7,964 nucleotides of DNA from Bacteroidota bacterium (GTDB lineage: Bacteria > Bacteroidota > Rhodothermia > Rhodothermales > Rubricoccaceae). Under the pieces are notes generated by a model. The model was given only the letters and a program-made list of their open reading frames with translations, was not told where the DNA came from and ran no database searches. The stretch is from NCBI GenBank assembly GCA_022564455.1, contig JADFLK010000090.1, positions 1-7,964 on the forward strand. The letters run 5' to 3'. Positions 6,340 to 7,964 of this stretch are shown here, piece after piece (within the stretch, counting starts at the first letter, position 1; each line of letters begins with the position of its first letter). Position numbers and translations under genes: made by a program.

Positions 6340-7772
6340 CAGGAGGCCACCTCCGCGTTGCGCTCAACGAGCTGTTCGAAAAACGCCTTGCCTTGCCGCC
6401 AGATGTCGCCCGCGCCCATCGTTATCACGAGGTCGCCGGGCTCGACGAGGCCGAGCAGAAAGGCGGGGAGTTCGGTTTTGTCCTCCACGTAGTGCACCGC
6501 GCGGTGGCCGTTCTGCTCGGCGAGCTCGGCCAGCATGGCCCCATCCACCCCTTCAATGGGAGCCTCCCGTGCTCCGTAGATGTCCGTGAGCACCAGCACA
6601 TCGGCGTTGACGAACGCGCGGGCGAAGTCGTCGGCGAGGTGGGCCGTGCGAGAATAGAGATGCGGCTGGAAGACGGCTACGATCCGGCGCGAGGGCCATC
6701 CGGCTGTGGCGGCGTCCAGCGTCACGATGATTTCTGTTGGGTGATGCGCGTAGTCGTCAACCACAATCACACCACCTGCCTCGCCCCGGATCTGGAAGCG
6801 GCGGTCCACGCCGGAGTACATCGCCAGGCCCTGAACGATAGTCTCGAAGGGCACGTCGAGTTCCAGCCCGACGGCGACGGCTCCCAGCGCATTGAGAACA
6901 TTGTGAACCCCGGGCGCGTGCAGCATCGCGCCACCGAGCCGGTCGTTGCCACGGAAGACGTCGAAGTGCATGGAGGCACCTACCTGTTCGATGTTTTCCG
7001 CGCGGATTTCTGCCTGTCTGCTCGTACCGTACGTCAGCACGCGGCGGTGGATGTCACTCAGAATGTCGCGCACGTTCGGATCGTCCAGACAAACAATCGC
7101 CGCACCGAAGAAGGGCACCGAGTTAGCATACTGCGTAAACGCCTGCTTGATGTCGTCGAGATCCTCGTAGATGTCGAGATGCTCGGCTTCAATGTTGGTG
7201 ATGAGCGCAAGGGAAGGCGTCAGCTTGAGGAACGTGCGGTCGTATTCATCGGCTTCGATTACGATGACGTCCCCCAAACCAGAAACAGCATTAGAGCCAA
7301 ATACGGCCACTTTACCACCCACGATAATCGTGGGGTCGAACCCTGATTCTTGCGCTACGAGGCCAACCATGGTGGTGGTCGTGGTTTTACCGTGTGTGCC
7401 CGCCACACCGATGCCAAACTTCATCCGCATCAACTCGCCGAGCATCTCGGAGCGCTTGATAATGGGAATGTGCAGCCGGCGCGCCTCGACGGTCTCCGGG
7501 TTCTCGTCGGCGCGCACGGCCGAGGAGTACACCACCACGTCGGCCTCCTGCACGTTCGCCGCCGCGTGTCCTTCGTACACCACGGCGCCGAGGCTTTCGA
7601 GATGATCGGTGACCTCGCTCTTCCGCAGATCCGAGCCGGTAACGGTGTGCCCGCGCGCCATCAGCACTTCAGCAATCGACGACATACCGATTCCGCCGAT
7701 GCCCACCATGTGGACGTTCCGAATGCGGCCCATCGGGGGCGCCGAGCGTAACAGGCGTGGAGACGCGCTCAT
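6339..7772 (-). CDS. murC: UDP-N-acetylmuramate--L-alanine ligase MurC
   Basis: MurC is the cytoplasmic ATP-dependent ligase that adds L-alanine to UDP-N-acetylmuramic acid, starting the peptidoglycan stem peptide. The 477-residue protein has the three Mur-ligase domains in order: a UDP-substrate domain with HMVGIGGIGMSSIAEVL (21-37); an ATPase domain with the P-loop GTHGKTTTT (125-133), EADEYDRTFL (173-182) and TNIEAEHLDIY (192-202); and a C-terminal domain after APGVHNVLNALGA, with VDRRFQ and DDYAHHPTE (339-347) and the FQPHLYSRT stretch. The AHHPTE and EAEHLD forms are specific to MurC rather than MurD/E/F. A GGAGG 6 nt before ATG 7772 supports this start over the internal ATG at 7733. It overlaps murG by 4 nt (ATGA) and touches ftsQ, so it is translationally coupled on both sides. 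Confidence 0.97.
   Translation of the reverse strand: MSASPRLLRSAPPMGRIRNVHMVGIGGIGMSSIAEVLMARGHTVTGSDLRKSEVTDHLESLGAVVYEGHAAANVQEADVVVYSSAVRADENPETVEARRLHIPIIKRSEMLGELMRMKFGIGVAGTHGKTTTTTMVGLVAQESGFDPTIIVGGKVAVFGSNAVSGLGDVIVIEADEYDRTFLKLTPSLALITNIEAEHLDIYEDLDDIKQAFTQYANSVPFFGAAIVCLDDPNVRDILSDIHRRVLTYGTSRQAEIRAENIEQVGASMHFDVFRGNDRLGGAMLHAPGVHNVLNALGAVAVGLELDVPFETIVQGLAMYSGVDRRFQIRGEAGGVIVVDDYAHHPTEIIVTLDAATAGWPSRRIVAVFQPHLYSRTAHLADDFARAFVNADVLVLTDIYGAREAPIEGVDGAMLAELAEQNGHRAVHYVEDKTELPAFLLGLVEPGDLVITMGAGDIWRQGKAFFEQLVERNAEVAS
6342..6354 (-). promoter_or_regulatory. ftsQ ribosome binding site within a small hairpin
   Basis: Minus-strand GGAGG (6354-6350) lies 10 nt before the ftsQ ATG and is followed after TGG by its exact complement CCTCC (6346-6342). 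The site lies inside the last murC codons. Pairing would hide the ribosome binding site until a ribosome finishing murC opens it, which would couple the two genes. The pairing is visible in the sequence; the regulatory role is inferred. Confidence 0.45.
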
Positions 7773-7964
7773 GCCGTGCCTCCGTGAGTTTCCGCCAACT
7801 CCACAACGCGATCTGCAATGGTGCGAGCCGCGTCGGGGCGAGCGATTTCGAGCGCGGCCTCGCGCATGACGGCGCGGCGGTCTGCATCCGTCAACAAATC
7901 CACTACTGTGGCCTCAAACTGGCTGTCGAGGTCCGTTTCGGGGGGCAACACGGCTGAGCCGGCC
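7769..7964 (-). CDS. murG: MurG C-terminal end (UDP-GlcNAc transferase), partial
   Basis: MurG transfers GlcNAc from UDP-GlcNAc to lipid I to make lipid II on the inner membrane face. Only about 64 C-terminal residues are in the window; the frame is open to the right edge. The stretch LPPETDLDSQFEATVVDLLTDADRRAVMREAALEIARPDAARTIADRVVELA matches the end of MurG in style: an acidic loop, a helix with the DPxRRxxMxxAA-type pattern (here TDADRRAVMREAA), and the ARPDAAxxIAD closing helix. Identification is supported by its place directly upstream of, and overlapping, murC. A GTG at 7951 is an internal codon, not the start. Confidence 0.85.
   Translation of the reverse strand, partial: AGSAVLPPETDLDSQFEATVVDLLTDADRRAVMREAALEIARPDAARTIADRVVELAETHGGTA
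7779..7783 (-). promoter_or_regulatory. murC ribosome binding site
   Basis: Minus-strand GGAGG lies 6 nt upstream of the murC ATG (7772), inside the end of murG. It fixes the murC start and shows that this organism uses Shine-Dalgarno sites for some genes, although ftsA and the receptor gene have none. Confidence 0.6.

Noticed and set aside
5545..6492. Plus-strand open frame opposite ftsQ
   Set aside because: Antisense shadow; the minus frame has the basic tail, membrane segment and POTRA order of FtsQ and couples exactly to murC.
6333..7346. Long plus-strand open frame opposite murC
   Set aside because: Antisense shadow of murC. The minus strand encodes the complete Mur ligase with its P-loop and substrate motifs.
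1..7964. CRISPR array, tRNA, rRNA, transposase or toxin-antitoxin genes
   Set aside because: I saw no regularly spaced repeats, no tRNA-like cloverleaf and no recognisable transposase or toxin motif on either strand.

Overview
The window reads as a chromosomal stretch of a GC-rich member of the Bacteroidota, probably near the Rhodothermia (Rhodothermus/Salinibacter relatives). Three things point there: a SusC/RagA-type TonB-dependent receptor; a compact division cluster in the order murG-murC-ftsQ-ftsA-ftsZ, with no murB or ddl between murC and ftsQ; and the divergent, short proteins of that group. The placement is inferred from gene content and protein style, not from a search.

Right two thirds (about 2798-7964, all minus strand): the end of a dcw (division and cell wall) cluster. 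A partial murG enters from the right edge and overlaps murC by 4 nt (ATGA). murC and ftsQ share one base (TGATG). ftsA follows ftsQ after 27 nt, and ftsZ follows ftsA after about 140 nt. MurG and MurC make the last membrane-linked and first committed peptide intermediates of peptidoglycan. FtsQ, FtsA and FtsZ supply the divisome scaffold, the membrane tether and the ring polymer. All four complete proteins carry their family motifs and look functional.

Middle (2492-2797): a 300-nt gap after ftsZ that holds three consecutive inverted repeats, the last of which is a likely ftsZ-operon terminator. A sigma70-like promoter follows, flanked by a near-identical 12-13 nt direct repeat, and drives the next gene.

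Left (1-2491): a SusC/RagA receptor gene with a good signal peptide, carboxypeptidase-like domain, plug and the first part of the barrel. It is cut off abruptly near position 548, and no SusD partner is present in the window. About 300 nt of lower-GC sequence with unrelated plus-strand reading frames follow. Next comes the C-terminal piece of a UvrD/PcrA-like helicase on the minus strand, without its upstream part. Positions 1-550 therefore look like a rearrangement scar (deletion/insertion) or a misassembly of three unrelated pieces. I see no complete novel system here. The items most worth a second look are that junction region and the structured ftsZ-to-receptor gap.
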